DNA of 64,000 bases from Rhypophila decipiens (GCA_033297075.1 MU858077.1:62001-126000); one strand, 5' to 3'. Positions 1 through 13,410 are shown, numbered from the stretch's first letter. Numbers and translations: made by a program. Notes: generated from the letters alone by a model not told the origin.

Positions 1-39
1 GACGCAACACCACTCATTACATCTTTCAAAGGGGAGGAT

Positions 40-3000
40 ATGACGGAAAAGATAACAGACCAGCAGGTCGCAGACCTAACTGCGATCCTGAGGACTGACG
101 AGAAGATCGATCACAAAGTCAACCAACTCAACCTAATCAAATCCGGTATCAAACAACACAATGTCCCCGACACCTGTGTCGCGCCCCTTTTCGAAGCTCT
201 TCGAACTGCATCTTCCTCCCAACACGCCGTGCTCGTAAATGCTGGCTTCACCTCCCTCAACCACTTGTTGACACGGATATCGCGCCAAGACCCGAAACTC
301 CTTGCGAAGGAGGCCGCGCGCACACTGCCGCTGATTGTTGACAAGCTGGGAGACCAGAAGGAGAAATTTCGCTCGCTCGCTCTGCAAGCCATGGTCACAA
401 TCTACAAGGTGGCGCCGCTCGACGTCGAGCGCTCTGTGCGCAACACAGCCATGGTTGGCAAGAATCCAAGAGCGAAAGAGGCAAGCTTGCAGTGGCTTCT
501 CCAGATGCATCAAGAAAGTGGCTTGCAATTCCGCTCTTACGTGCCGACACTGATGGAGCTTCTCGAGGACGCTGATGGAATGGTCCGCGAAGCTGCTAAG
601 TCCACTGTTATCGAGCTATTCCGGTGAGTGTGGTCCCTGCTTTAATCCATCAATGTTGACATAGGCATTGTAGCTGACTATTTGGCATCAAGGACCGCCC
701 CAAATGCTGCCAAGTCAGACCTGAAGCGGCAGCTGAAGAATTTCAAGGTTCGGCCAGCCATTGAGCAAGCCATCGTCAAAGAGCTCGCTCCGACGTCCTC
801 GGCGGGACCTTCGCAGTCCGACACCCACGACGAGCCCTCGCAGCCAAGCAGCCGGACGCTGGCCGCCAGTGTGTCGTCGCTCGGGAGTGAACGGCCAGTC
901 ACACCAATGGTGGACACGCGCCCGGAGCAGGTCGAGCCCACATATGTAAACACACAGCGCGAACTGGACGATATTTTTAGGGAAATGCATCTGCATTTCG
1001 AAGGCAAGGAGACGGAGCAAAATTGGCTGAAGCGAGAAGAAAGCATAACCAAACTACGGAGGCTCATGGCAGGGAATGCAGCGACAGATTTCCATGAAAG
1101 CTTCCTCAGCGGTCTTCGTGGCCTTCTTGACGGCATCATAAAAGCCGTCGTCTCGCTTCGAACGAGTTTATCGAAGGAAGGATGCACTCTCGTCCAGGAA
1201 ATTGCCAGAGTCTATGGTCCAGGGATGGACCCCATGGTGGAACTTCTCTTGCAGACATTCATCAAGCTTTGTGCCGCAACCAAGAAGATCGCTTCGCAGC
1301 AGGCCAATGTGACGGTCGACACCATCATTGGGAGAGTTACCTATAACTCGCGCCTGATGCAGCACATATGGGGCGCGTGTCAGGACAAGAACGTGCAACC
1401 AAGGCTCTACACAGCTGGGTGGCTAACAACGCTCCTGCACAAGGAATCTCATCACAAGTCGCACGTGGAGCATTCGGGCGGTCTTGATATCATTGAAAAA
1501 TGTATCAAGAAGGGGCTTGCAGATGCGAATCCGACTGTAAGGGAAAAGATGCGGGCAACATATTGGACCTTCGCAAAGATGTGGCCTGCAAGGGCTGAAG
1601 CCATCATGAACGGACTAGACTCAACAGCGCAGCGACTGCTCCAGAACGACCCCAACAATCCCAACTCGCCTAAGAAGCCAGATGGAGGGGGTGCCCGTCC
1701 GGGGTTGGGGCTGTCCAAGAGCACGATAGGTTCGTCGAAGCCCAGTTTGCGCGACGTGATGGCACAGAAGAAGGCTATGGCCTCAAAAAACCTACCAACA
1801 CGCCCCGGTTCAGCAATGGCGCATTTCTCGCCCGTGAGAACCGTCTCGAACTCATCGCACGCATCAGCAGCTTCGACTGCAACAACATCCACAGTGCGTT
1901 CCCGGCCGGAGCCATCACATAGCGGTTTGGGGGGCATCTCCGGTGCCCCTATGAGACCTGCTAGGAGAAGACCAGAGTTGGCTGCCAGACCAGCAACCGC
2001 GGGCCCGTACTCGATCCGGGGCCACGACCAGCCCTCGACCGAGCATTCAAGCCCGCCAGACCACGCTAGAGGGAAGACAGCCATAACTCCCAAGAATATC
2101 TCAGCCTCACCCAAGCGAACGGCTCCTAAGACGAGACCGGGGCATGCGGCGACAAATAGTGAGCCAAGTGTTGCAACACCTTCTCGAACGGAAGCCGTGA
2201 AAAATGCACCTTCTCCTCGCACGACCCCATCAAAACTTAAACAAGCTCCGCTAGTGCGTGGCAGCCCAGCGAAAGCCCCCGAGGAGATTCCAATGGCGAT
2301 CCCGCTAGTCTCACAGCAACAACAACAACAACAAGGACTGTCGTCTCCTCTGCAGCAGAAGCACCACCCCTTTCTCCGTGAAGCAAGTGGTCATGGTTCT
2401 CCTGATGCGCCACCCCGGCCTGCGCTCAAAGTCTTCGAGGACCCATTCACCAACGAGGACCAGACCACACCAAAGCCCTCCTTCACGGTGCCTGTGCTGG
2501 AAGACAAGCCGGTAAACGAAGACGCTGCAAGTCTTCAGCCACCGGCGATAGTGGTAGAGCAGAATGGTGATGTTGTTATACCCGATGCGTCCTCGCCGGA
2601 GAAAATCAAGCAGAATGCTCGTCTTTTAGAAAGCGGCATTTCCAAGGTCAGGCAAATGTCTCTTGACGTGCATGGGTTCCGCAAGCTACAGGGCGTCGTC
2701 CGGGACAACAAGGCCGTCTTTACAGACGACAAGTTTGATGCACTTCTGACAGGTCTGTTTGAATTCCTCGAATCGCCCATGACGGATAGCCAGATCCCGC
2801 CTGAGAAGATCCAGGACGTCCGGGCGCAGATCTTGGCTACCATCAAGCTACTCTTGAAGAAGATGCGGGACAACTTCCAGCCACACGTCTCAAGGGGGCT
2901 GGAAAGCTTGCTCCGGGCTCGGGCGGGATATGATGGCCGGACACATATCGTCAGCGGACTGGAGTTGCTGGCTGACGAGCTGGTGACGCTGGGGGATGCG

Positions 3001-3402
3001 CCCGAGATGACGCTGGTGCTGTCGCGTATGTTGGGCGCCATGGACGTGGATAACCCGGCTGGATTCAGGTCGCTGAGCATGGGACTCCATGTGCTCAAGC
3101 AGATGATTGAGGCGAGAACTCAGTTCGTACCCAGCGAAAGTGAGCTCGCGACCCTGGCCCAGCTTAGCTCGAGGTGTTTGGAATCACAGGAGTCGGCGGT
3201 CCGGATGGATGCTGTGCAGCTGTGCGTGGCGCTGCATGGCAGGGTGGGGGATGCGAGATTCTGGGAGGCCATGAAGGGCGTCAGAGATGACCCCAAGAGT
3301 CTGATTACATATTATATTGTCAAAAAGCAACGTGAGAGAGATGTCGCGGCCGGTATGAATGGCGGTGCGAGTGTCAATGGTGGCTCCCGGATTGCGGTGT
3401 GA
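40..3402 (+). CDS. STU1: STU1 / CLASP microtubule plus-end stabilising protein
   Basis: CLASP-family protein that binds microtubules and spindles, promotes rescue and supports kinetochore and spindle function. Two exons, 40..623 and 693..3402, joined in phase across a 69-nt intron (GTGAGT donor), give 1097 aa. Residues 1 to about 225 form an N-terminal TOG/HEAT array rich in family-typical segments (IKQHNVP, LLTRISRQDPK, ARTLPLIVDKLGDQKEKFR, VELLEDADGMVRE-like). A second TOG/CLASP_N block spans about 285-510. A basic Ser/Pro/Arg-rich linker, about 510-830, is typical of microtubule-binding segments and contains seven consecutive Gln (2314..2334). A C-terminal helical repeat domain runs from about 830 to 1097. 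The Met at 40 is chosen because fungal STU1 proteins start with a similar M-x-E-K-I-T-D sequence. The frame stays open upstream to the window edge, so an earlier start is not excluded. The family call is secure. Confidence 0.95.
2314..2334 (+). repeat. CAA/CAG triplet run encoding seven glutamines
   Basis: One CAG followed by six CAA codons inside the low-complexity linker of STU1. It is a short poly-Gln tract of the kind that varies in length between strains. No functional role is claimed. Confidence 0.8.
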
Positions 3403-6400
3403 TGTTTTCTTTTCGGTCTCTACTCTCTCGTCAGAGAAGCCATGTGGGAGCTGTACGACAGGGCCTGAGATGGGAAATAGGTTTGGTCTTGTTCTTGTCT
3501 TTTTCCTCATCCTCTTTTTGGTTTGCTTTTCTTGTCGCCCTGTCGTCATAGTTTCCTAATGAGCGAGGGAAAAGGGTTTGTTTCGGGCTTGGCTGGACCT
3601 ATGAATGTTGATACTGCTAGCCTACCAATGCATGATCTGTGTTGTTTCTTGCGTCCCTTGTTTCGTCAGGATCGTCCTTGGACAGGCATAGCGTGGAGTT
3701 CCCGGGGTTCCCCTTTACTTTTTTTTTTTTTAAATCTTTCCTAATTTTTCTACATCTTTTCTTTGGTCCTTTTTCTGTATGGTGTCCTTGGCGCCGACCT
3801 GGAACACTTTGTTGACGCTTGAACCCATCACATGGGAAAGAGTAAAGGTCTATTACTGGGTTACTTGGATACCAGGTGTTTTCATTGTACGTACTTGTAA
3901 CAACAGGAAGTGACGGAGGTTACAAACGCCTATTGCAGGTTGATAGGAAGGAAGGAAGCTTTGGTTATGGTGATTTGTATCTAACCTTGAGGCCTGGTTG
4001 GAACTGAACAAGACCCGGCGTAGCTAGTCCATAGCTCTGTCTACTTGTCTTGGTAGGCATGTTCTTGAAATCATTTCACTTGCCCGAGCTTGGAGATTGT
4101 AAGGAACGGGAACCTTGACGTTCCCTCGAAAGAAATACCAGATTCGATACGAAAGTCGCATTACAATTTGAGAGTGTAGACTTATGTGGACGCCCTTTCT
4201 CCTATCTTATATTTCTAGGTCTTGACGTGAGATTAATACATGTCCTAAATTCCCAAAGTCCATTAAGCTGCGGTTGTAATGTCGTATTAGGATCCCAGCC
4301 GGGGTATAGTGAGGTTACAGTGCGTAAGATTCCCATTTCCCGGGAATTATCTATGTATCCTCGGTCCGGGATAATGATATTATCTATGAACTACGGAGTA
4401 ATACAGCTTGACAAGTCGTGGTGGTGGTATACGTGTCAAGAGCTTCAAGGTAGCAAGCAACCGTATTTAAGAGATCAATTACAACTCTAATTACACGACG
4501 ACAGGCTTCTTCGGGCTACATGAGCCGGGGGTATGGCATGTTTCTGGAATAATTCCCCATGGGAAATTTGAACATCTTGATGCTGTACGGATAGTATCCG
4601 TGGAGTGTGGAATCCTAGACACATACGGATTACAGATACGGGAAGTGTCCTGCATCCTGGCCACCGAGGCACATCTTCGACACGGACTAGTTCTCTGTGA
4701 TTTATGCGGAGTCGTCATGTGTATTCCGAGTTGCACAGGGAGTGAAGCGGTGGCCTTCAACATTATGTAACTTTCTCTAGAGAATAACAGTGAGTGGGAG
4801 GGTGTTATGTGAGCACCATATCCAGTCATGCCTCCATACGGATGGATATCTAAGCGCCTAGGACAGAGAAGCATATGCGGTCATCATGTTGACAGGCACA
4901 CATGAACAAACAAACAAACAGACAATAACAACAGCCAGCCCAGCCCAGCCTTCGGCTTCGGCTTCGGCCCCCATGGAAAAGGAATGAAAGGATGGAAGGG
5001 AAGGATGAATCGAACCAACAACAACATGAAAAACTTTCCAGAAATGCCGGATTGTGGTGGTGTGGTCAGTTAGTCACTTGTTGTTTCCTGCATGCATGGC
5101 GCAGTTTATGGAATCGCAACCGAATCAAAAGATCCGAGGCGGCGTATAACAACACTACAGTCACCCAAGCCAGGTACGGATATGGGAGGAGGTCTCGAGG
5201 ATTTCTCGGTACTTGGAACAGGCCAGATAAAGGATATTGGGGAATACCGCGGCGCGGCGTAAGTAGGTAGGAATACCGAAAGCGAAGAAGAAGCCCTTGG
5301 AGGCATCGATGACCCCTGAATGCCGTCGTACAGGGGTGAGATATTTGAAACGCTGGACATGAAGGGTGTGGGGGGTGTTTTTTTTCTTTCATTCCCGGGA
5401 TTCTGTACGGATCTGGCAATGGTCGTGTAACCTCTATAGAAAATAGAGAATGGGGAGTTGTTGATGATATCAGGAGACATTTGTTAAGTAGGTGGTGTAT
5501 TTTGAGCTTACACGGTGGTGTTGATGATCTGCTGTTGGGCCCCCTTGATATTTGATAGACCTGGGAGAGGATCGCCACCATGGATCCAGTCATGATCATC
5601 AATTTGTCATGCGGACGGCGTTCCGTACCTTAGCCTAGATGGGGACTGTCCGGGTACCGTTGATGCTTGCGCGGTTCGGTTCGAGCCAGCCAAAATCTTG
5701 GGAGCAGGCTGAACTATACATGAAACGTAGCTCAAGTGGCATCTTCCCGTGATTGGTGCCGTTGGACTTGATGCACACCACTACCGTAGAGCACTTGCAC
5801 ATGGAGGCAGCGAATTGTTTGATATGAATAGAACCAAAGAACGACCAAAAAGAATATGGAAAAGCTGGTAGGGGTACGAGGTATAATCGGTATCGCAAAG
5901 AGAAGTTTGGAATAGCTCAACATGAAAAAGGTGAAGAGAGTTCGACGTGATAGTGAGGTTGGCCTGTGCGGTTGATCATACAAGTCACAAGGTAGGGCGT
6001 TGTCAATACTTGGTTATTTAGATATACAATACAAAGGTGACAACACTCACAGTCACAACCACTCCGACGGATTCAAACCCACCTTGGAATACGGGTATCA
6101 CCATCACTAGATGGTTTGCCGCGTCCAAAGTAAAATCAACCTTTCGGACTCAATACACGTGAATGCTGTCGTCTCGATATGCCGCAGTGCAGCATCCTGT
6201 TGCCGGTTGTCAGCGCACACACAACCCAAGCCAACCATCACACCAAATCGGAACCCGGTTGATCAACGGCACTTGGAATACCGCAGGTCGGTGACGCGAT
6301 GCGGGCTGCTGCATAGGCCGCACCGGCGCCCAGCTCAACATTCTCCTGGCCACAGCCTGAAAGGATTGTGCTCTGAAGAGTGTAAAAAAAGAATGCTCCA

Positions 6401-7856
6401 CTGGCCTGGGTGTCGGGACCAGCTTGAAAGCAAGAGGATGTGGCTAGGGAGCGATAACATGATATCTTGACCAAGTTGAAGACTTGAGGATCGACGCAGG
6501 AAGTAGCTGCTTGAGTACTGACGATACCTACCGGGACCTTATCCGTAAAGTACAGATCCATTCCCTGATGCGCCACATTTGTCATCCGTACTCGCTGATG
6601 TCGTCCGATGTAATTGAGCCTCTTGTGCCGTCAATACGTATGACATTCACCTTACTGCCATGCCATTTCAAACCTCTTCAATTTATGCCGAAAACTGCCC
6701 AACAAAGTTGTTGATGATCGATCACCGCAAGGACCGTGGATCCAATTGCTAGCGGTGGAACCTGATTTCCGTTGCTAACGCCAATAGGCGAGGTCGTATC
6801 CGTGCAGCACATTCTCCCCGCTGACTTGCCTAAACCCGAATTGGTGGGTGCCTCCCAGGGTGTGAACAGAACCCGCCAATCCCCGTATTATTACCCCTGT
6901 GAACGGTATGAAATGCCCCCTGGTTGCCCCTGCTGCCCCTGCTGGACCCTCAAAGAACCAAACCCCGGCCGCGGGCTATCAACCAAACAGAATGCGACAC
7001 CCTTGGGGCGCCTTCTGCTGAGGGAACAGCCCCCCTCCTCCCTACCTATTGGCACAGGGCAGCCACAAACCAAAAGTGAAGTGTGTCCGCGCATCACCTA
7101 AACTTCCTGGACTGTTTGAACTCGTTTGGAAACTCCTTTCCTACTTTTCTTGAGACGACAACTCTTGGGTCGACGTCGACATTGAGCCGGCGATCGATTG
7201 TCTATTTGCACCGCCGAGCTCGAGTTTTCTTGCTTTTGCCTTTCCCTTCCCTTTGCTGCTCGTCCTTGTCTTGCTTTCTTTCTTGGCTTTTGGACATCGT
7301 CAAGCATCGGCACCCCATTTTCTTTGAGCCTCGTCGTTTTGGATCCTCACCGCGACCCTTTTTGCGATCCTTCTCCCACCCGGGGCTCAAGTTTGCCCGG
7401 GTAGCCACGCCATCGACACGACAAACCTGCATCGGTCGCTTCCCAAGGGTCAATCTTGATCCCAAGTCGTCAATTTGCTGGCTCATGGGAAGTCTATGCC
7501 TTCGCTGCACGACCCATTTTTTTCGATTTGAGACACGCGAAGCCTCGTTTGACGACATCGCGTCCACTCCACAATCAACCATCTTTTGGTTAGACAAGAC
7601 AGCGACAGCAACTCCGCCATCGCCCATACGTCGACGGCTTCGTCTCCGGTGGACAACAGGGGAGCGATAGCTAGATACAATTACCAGATTGGATTTGACC
7701 TCTCCATGGGATCATTTAGGACCGCAACCATTCTTGAGACCGGTGCTTGATGCCACCCCTGTGATTACAGTCTCGCTCGCTAGCTGTTGGTGTTTTCTGG
7801 CTGCACTCGGAGGACTCGCAATCCAAGGACTATATAAATAACAGACTGTGGAAGCC
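3403..7856. other. 4.45-kb gene-free interval (STU1 3' region to RhoGAP promoter/leader)
   Basis: No open frame here has recognisable protein similarity or sensible splice partners. The first 300 bases are T-rich and look like a STU1 3' untranslated region, with a T run near 3720-3732. The middle carries small simple repeats: AAAC units near 4903-4917, CAGCC and TTCGGC units at about 4933-4968. There is one copy of TACGGAGTA at 4392..4400 and several TACGGAT words. From about 7080 to 7600 the plus strand is pyrimidine-rich (CTTTTC, TTCCCTTCC, TTGCTTTC tracts). This is usual for promoters and leaders of fungal genes, and the RhoGAP transcript probably starts here. A TATATAAATA stretch at 7831..7840 is only 16 bases before the start codon, too close to be a conventional TATA box. 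Confidence 0.6.
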
Positions 7857-10800
7857 ATGGACGACTATCTGGATACTCCCATGGACGCGGAGGACGTCTT
7901 CCCCTGCAAAGGGTGCGGAGAGGTATGTAGTCTTTCATCCGATGTCCTGACCTGGTGATGGCATTGGTGCTGACAAAGAATCTGATAGATCCTGGAAGAG
8001 GGCAAGGCATTTGAACTTGGTATGTAGCCCCTGGTATACAGCCTGCAACTTGTGTCATCAATCGCCTCGAGCCGCGACCTAATGCAACTTCGACAACATG
8101 AACCGGCTATCAAGATTAGCCCCTGGGCTTAACGCACCTGCTGACTTTTCTCCAGCTGGAAATCGATGGCATCTCGATTGTTTCCGATGCAATACGTGCA
8201 ACACTCTTCTCGACTCGGATGCGAACCTCCTCCTCCTTGGCGACGGCTCCCTCATCTGCAACAACTGCACCTACAGTTGCAATGCCTGTGGAAACAAGAT
8301 TGAGGATCTCGCTATCCTCACTGGGGACCAGGCCTTTTGCGCCACCTGCTTTCGTTGCAGGAACTGCAAACGGAAAATCGAGAACCTTCGATATGCAAGG
8401 ACTTCACACGGCATCTTTTGCATGAACTGCCATGAATCCTTGATGGCAAGGCGGAGAAAGAAATCCAAAGCAGCTGCCCAGGCGAAGGCCAGGGAAAAAG
8501 AGGGATCCCCCATGATCACGGAAAAATCGCTCCCTGCACTACCACCGAACGCCATCCCTCCCAACGCATTCTCAAACGATCGCGTAACTCCAGACTCAGA
8601 TACCCCGACCGAGCTTTCACCACGTCCCCGCGGTGCATACGGGCAAACCGACTCGTCATCTCGTGGCAGTTCGCGACCAGATCGCTCCCCTGAAAGATCA
8701 ATAGATGCGGCCAAGGACACAACATTGGCTCCTCCAGCGACCAATTATAGAAACAACCGGAATTCAACCATCATCTCTGGGGACCTGAACACAGGAGACA
8801 GCGATGGGTTCTTTATCCCGGTCGCATTGGATCCCAGCCCCGCGCCCACGCCTACACCTCAGTCGATTTCGGATGTCCTACAGGATACGAGGAAAAACAG
8901 GGAGCAAGACTACTTTGCACAGAAGTCGGATAAGAAGCCAGACTCACAAGCGAGCACACCGCACATTGCCTTCCAAGAAAAAGGCAGACAGGCTTCTTCC
9001 GATTATGAGAGCCCACAGATCCAGGACCGTCCGACGCGCAAGCTCTCAAAGCGAACTGACCGGAATGGGCATCCTAGGGGTTCTCCGAGCGTGACCGATG
9101 AGAGCAAGGTTTTGAGCGGAAAGCCAACACGAGCCAGCGAAGACTTCAAGTTACAGGATGCACCAAAAAGCAAAAAGCTGGTCAGCCCTAGGAGCAATTC
9201 TCAGTCAAGCGCAGCCTTCGATAGCAGTTCACAGCGGAACAGGGAGGTACTCTCTAGTACCCCAAAGACCGAATCCCCGCCTCTTCTCGGGGCCCTGCCT
9301 AACAGGACGACGACTCCACGATCATCGCAAGAATCTCGGTTTAGAGAAGAAGATGCGCGACCATCTCCCGATTCGCAAAAGGGCGGGTTGACGGAGACAA
9401 CACCAAATCCCAAGTCTATCGCCAGGAAAGAACTTCCTGTTGGGGGTGCCCGAACTGAGAAGCCCCTGTCGAGCAATGCTGCTCAGGCCGCTCCTCTTCG
9501 TCCCACACTGCCCGATACAAAATTAAGCAGCACTTATATGCAGCCGAGAGCGGCCCCTCCACCGCCCCCAATCCAGGCACCGCGAGACGCGGCGAATGCA
9601 TCGGGCGAGATAGCGGAGCCCAAGCACTCCCCGAAGCTGCCGCGCTGGAGCGCCGGGGGTGATTTTAGTATGGATGAGGACATGGCCAGGATTCTGGGTA
9701 CCGATGAGGGCTCTTCATCGATTCTGCGCAGGGTATCAAATGCTGTCCGGCACGGACGAAACAACAGCACCGAGTTACCGCCAAGCCACGGCCGTATAAC
9801 CCATAGCAGGAGTGTGAGTGAAACGACAAGGGGCACCGCATCCCCAAGATGGCCACGAACTCCTATCGTTGAAGATCCGGCGAACGGCGGCCATGGCCAT
9901 GACATCAGCAGTCCACTCTCACTTTCTGGTGAGCCGGACGATGCAGCGTCTCTGAAGCGGCAGCTTAGGAACTCGGAGCAGCGAGTCGCAGAACTCGAAC
10001 GACACTTCAGTGCCGAGAAAGACTGGAACAACCTCAACAGGAAACTCATGGAGAAGAGAAAGACGGTTTCTGTTCTCGATACGCAGACAGAAATCATGAT
10101 TCGCCAGCTGGAGGTTCTCGCCGGTTATGTCGAGCGCGCGAAGAAGACCAAAGAGCCGCTTGATACACGGGAGCTGGAGGACTCGGCCATCAAGGAGTTT
10201 GTGCAGAAACTCGAGAAGCTGAAGCAGAGTGCGACCGCTTCGATTGAGCAGCTCCATGCCGAACGAGATGAGCTGCTGGAAGAAAAGAACCAAGCTATTG
10301 CTGATAGGGATCGCGCGTTGCTCGAATTCGCGCAGCTGTCCTCTAAGAATGCGCAGCTCGCGGATATGAACAACGACCTCACCCATCAGATCCAGGAGAA
10401 GTTCAAGCAGCAGATAAACAGTGCCGACTTGAGGTCGCCAAACGGCCTGGGCATTTATAGCCACACCAAGGGTGTCTCGAGCGTCTCGGTGAACATGGAT
10501 GCAGCAAGCTTACAGACTGGATCGACATTGGCCGGCACAGATCCCGACGAGTCGATTGTGGAAGGCCCTACGGTGGTCAACATCAGGAAGGGTCAAGTTA
10601 AGAAATTCAACTGGAAGAAGGGCTCCAGCAAGGTGGCGCACAATATCACCAAGGGAATCAACCGCGCTGCGGTTGCCTTCCAGCAACAAGAGCAAGGCCG
10701 GCCACATCAAGGACTCACTGGCGACAACATTGGGCTCCCTTATAACATGACGGTCTCTCAGGTTGAATCTCCTGTCACTGTGCTCCCTGTTGGCCCGCCC

Positions 10801-11645
10801 AATCGAGCTGCCACCGATAACGGCCGTCAAGGATTTGGATTCTTCGGCAAGAAAGGTGGTCCTCCGATGCCAAAGTCCATGGCCATGGCGAACATGTCCA
10901 GCCCGGCCCCCGCCGAGGCTCCTTCGACCCTGTTCGGTTCCGATCTCGTCGAACGCGCCGATTATGAGCGAAGGCAGATTCCCAGTGTTGTCACGCGTTG
11001 CATCGAAGAGGTCGAGCTGCGTGGTATGGATGTCGAAGGCATTTACAGGAAGACGGGAGGCAATTCCCAAGTCAAGATGATACAAGAAGGATTTGACAAG
11101 ACGGAGGACTTTGATATCTCGGACCCATCCCTTGATATCACCGCTGTCACCAGTGTTCTTAAGCAATACTTCCGCAAGCTGCCCAACCCGTTGCTCACAT
11201 TTGAGGTCTACGAGCGCATTCTGGAGTCAAACAGTAAGTGGAATCCTACTAGCTAACATGTCCGGAGGGCAAGAAACGGTTGCTAATCTCTTTGGCAAAA
11301 CAGTGATTCAGAACGATGCGGAGCGATGCAACCACCTGCGACAGACGGTCAACATGCTTCCGCCCAAACACCGCGACTGTCTCGAGTTTCTCATGTTCCA
11401 TCTTGCCCGCGTAGCACGGAGAGAGCCCGAAAACCTGGTAAGTGGAATGCAATCCATGTGATTGCATATGAAAGAAGCATGTTGACCATTATGAATAGAT
11501 GTCCCCAAAGAACCTGGCTGTCGTCTTTGCGCCCACCATCATGAGAGATCACAGCCTGGAGAAGGAGATGACAGACATGCACTCAAAGAACCTTGCTGTT
11601 CAGTATATCATTGAGAACAGCCACACAATCTTTGGTGAAGCTTAA
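7857..11645 (+). CDS. LIM-domain Rho GTPase-activating protein (Rga1/Rga2 type)
   Basis: GTPase-activating protein for Cdc42/Rho-type GTPases, acting at the cortex in polarity and septation. Five exons: 7857..7922, 7989..8019 (31 nt), 8156..11233, 11304..11437 and 11499..11645, giving 1151 aa. Two LIM zinc fingers lie at about 17-72 (C17, C20, WH-x2-C, C-x2-C pairs) and 76-135, the second with the usual His replaced by Cys (C-x2-C-x2-C-x2-C). A long Ser/Pro-rich disordered region follows, then a coiled coil at about 630-785. The C-terminal RhoGAP domain, about 950-1151, has the catalytic arginine finger in GIYRKTGG (Arg997) and the motif NLAVVFAPT. Two LIMs plus coiled coil plus RhoGAP match Rga1/Rga2 rather than Lrg1, which has three LIMs. 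Joining the first two exons restores LIM1, which supports the start. The GAP call is very sure; the exact orthologue is less so. Confidence 0.95.
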
Positions 11646-12529
11646 GAGAGAGACGGAGAGAAAAAACGTATTACTTTATAATCCTCACTTTTTTCTTGGT
11701 TTTTCTTTTTCTTGTTCATGTTCGACTGCTGGATTGGGATAAAGAATCCTGTATCAGCCGACCGACCAAACGGCCGAAAAAACGTTCATACCCCTTTTTC
11801 TTGTGGTTGTGGTCTGATGGATATTTAAGCCGTTTCTTAAGTTTTTATTTACATTACATTACATATCCATACCGACATACTACATAAAAAGCTGGCCGAG
11901 AGAAAGCACAAATGCATAGGCGTTGCGAGCTAGGTTGCGAGGCCCAATTTGATTTCTTGTCTCCAGTACATATCATAGGACAGCAAAAGAATTGTAGCCT
12001 TTACTTTTCTTGGGGAGGAGGATCGTTGGAAGGTTGAGTAGTTGGTGTTTGTGAAAAGGACACTTGTTCGAGTCCGAATTGAGGAGCAGTACAATTTATT
12101 TAACTGTCCCGGGTAGGATTGTAATAGGGACATCATTCTGGGTTTCTTGGTAATCAAGGACCATTTATCATGGCTCTTTTGCTTTGCCTGGAGGCATCCC
12201 CTTCGTTTATGTGGGTCAATGGAACTTGGTTTCATATACATGTTACTGGCATAGGCTGATAGATAGGTTTAGTACTCAACAGTACGTTTCTGGACAAGTG
12301 TTTAGTGCAAGGTGATTGTAGGCAGCTGGACATTCATCGTAGTGTCGGCAGCATCACGCAACTCCGGTAGAGCAACTTTTTTCTCTTCTCTTATGGTTTA
12401 GATTCTCGCCTCCCCTTTCATCTATCCCGCGAAAACCCCCGGGTATCATGTCCATGCATACATAACAATTTTGGCCCAAATAACAAACAGAACCTCCAAA
12501 GAAACAAGCCTCGTGAGTATATTCTGTTC
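11646..12529. other. Convergent 3' intergenic region (RhoGAP / FYV7)
   Basis: This 884-bp region separates two genes that end towards each other. It contains T-rich stretches after the RhoGAP stop and AT-rich words such as ATTTACATTACATTACAT near 11848-11865. I see no gene, tRNA or repeat of note and read it as two 3' untranslated regions. Confidence 0.6.
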
Positions 12530-13410
12530 CTACGACTCCCCCACAAGCTTCTTGACCCTATCCAAGAGAAGCCCACCCTCACGACCAATCTTGCGCTTCC
12601 CATCGCGGCCCGGCGTCTTGGCCTTGGCCATTGCCTTGCGAAACCTCTCGCGCTCAGCGACGGCTTTATTGCGCTCCGCTTGGCGGCGAGCAATCTCGGC
12701 GGCTCTGGCTTCGGCCTCGGCTTTTTTCCGCTCAGCTTCTGCGAGTTGCTTGTCAAAGTAGCCTGGTCGCCGCTGGCGTGGGTGTTTCTTGAATCTGTCG
12801 GGGTGGATGTGTGCGGCTTCGTCTCCTTGTGTTGGATCTTGCTCGGCTGGGACTGGGGTTGGGGATCTTGCGCGGGGTTCTCGGACACCGATTTCTGTGG
12901 CGTTTTCTCCTGTGATTTTCTTTCCTCGTCCTGATTTTCTCTGCTTTTGTTTTGGTTCGCGCGGGGCTTGTGCGCCTTCCTCTGGTGTGGCTTGGTCGTT
13001 GTTATCGTCTTCGACTAAAAGTGCCGCGCGAGATGGGTGGATTTGTCCTTCTGGTACTCCTTCGTCCTCTTCTCCTCCATGTTGTTTACCGTCCCTTGTC
13101 TGTTTTGCCTCGGGCTCTAGTGTTGATGGTTGCTGTTTTTGCGCAAGTTCGGCCTTGACCTTGGCATACTGCTTCTTGACTTTGGCTTTGGTGATGAGAT
13201 CATGTTTGATCTTGATGACTGTTTTAAAGGTAGACAGATGAATTAGTAATTGGAAGAAACGGCCTCCTTTTGCTGTGTTATCTGTGCCAACATACCCTTT
13301 CGCCTCCAAGTACCATCCGGCAGATTGTCAGGTCCCACGCGGAATCCAGTCCGTGCCTTCTTTTTCGCCGCTCCGCTTCCGTCCTCATCTCGAGATCGTT
13401 TCGTTGCCAT
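12530..13410 (-). CDS. FYV7: FYV7-type rRNA-processing protein
   Basis: Small, very basic nucleolar protein of the Fyv7 family (related to animal CCDC59), needed for pre-18S rRNA processing in yeast. Complement of exons 13296..13410 and 12530..13218, with a 77-nt intron (GTATGT donor) after residue 38, gives 267 aa. The N-terminus MATKRSRDE is followed by a Lys-rich, nuclear-localisation-like stretch and GFRVGPDNLPDGTWRRK. Across the splice it continues into the family signature IKHDLITKAKVKKQYAKVK (residues about 40-60). The middle is acidic/Gln-rich. The C-terminal half carries HPDRFKKHPRQRRPGYFDKQ and a long Ala/Glu/Arg helix typical of the family. Starting at 13410 rather than inside the intron restores this signature. 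It is convergent with the RhoGAP gene. Confidence 0.88.

Noticed and set aside
7083..7670. A 195-codon plus-strand frame before the RhoGAP gene
   Set aside because: The C/T-rich sequence typical of a leader yields a Ser/Leu/Phe/Arg-rich frame without features. It is better explained as 5' untranslated sequence, although an upstream open reading frame effect is possible.
7831..7840. TATATAAATA as the RhoGAP TATA box
   Set aside because: It is only 16 bases before the start codon, so the transcript would have almost no leader. It is more likely part of the leader.
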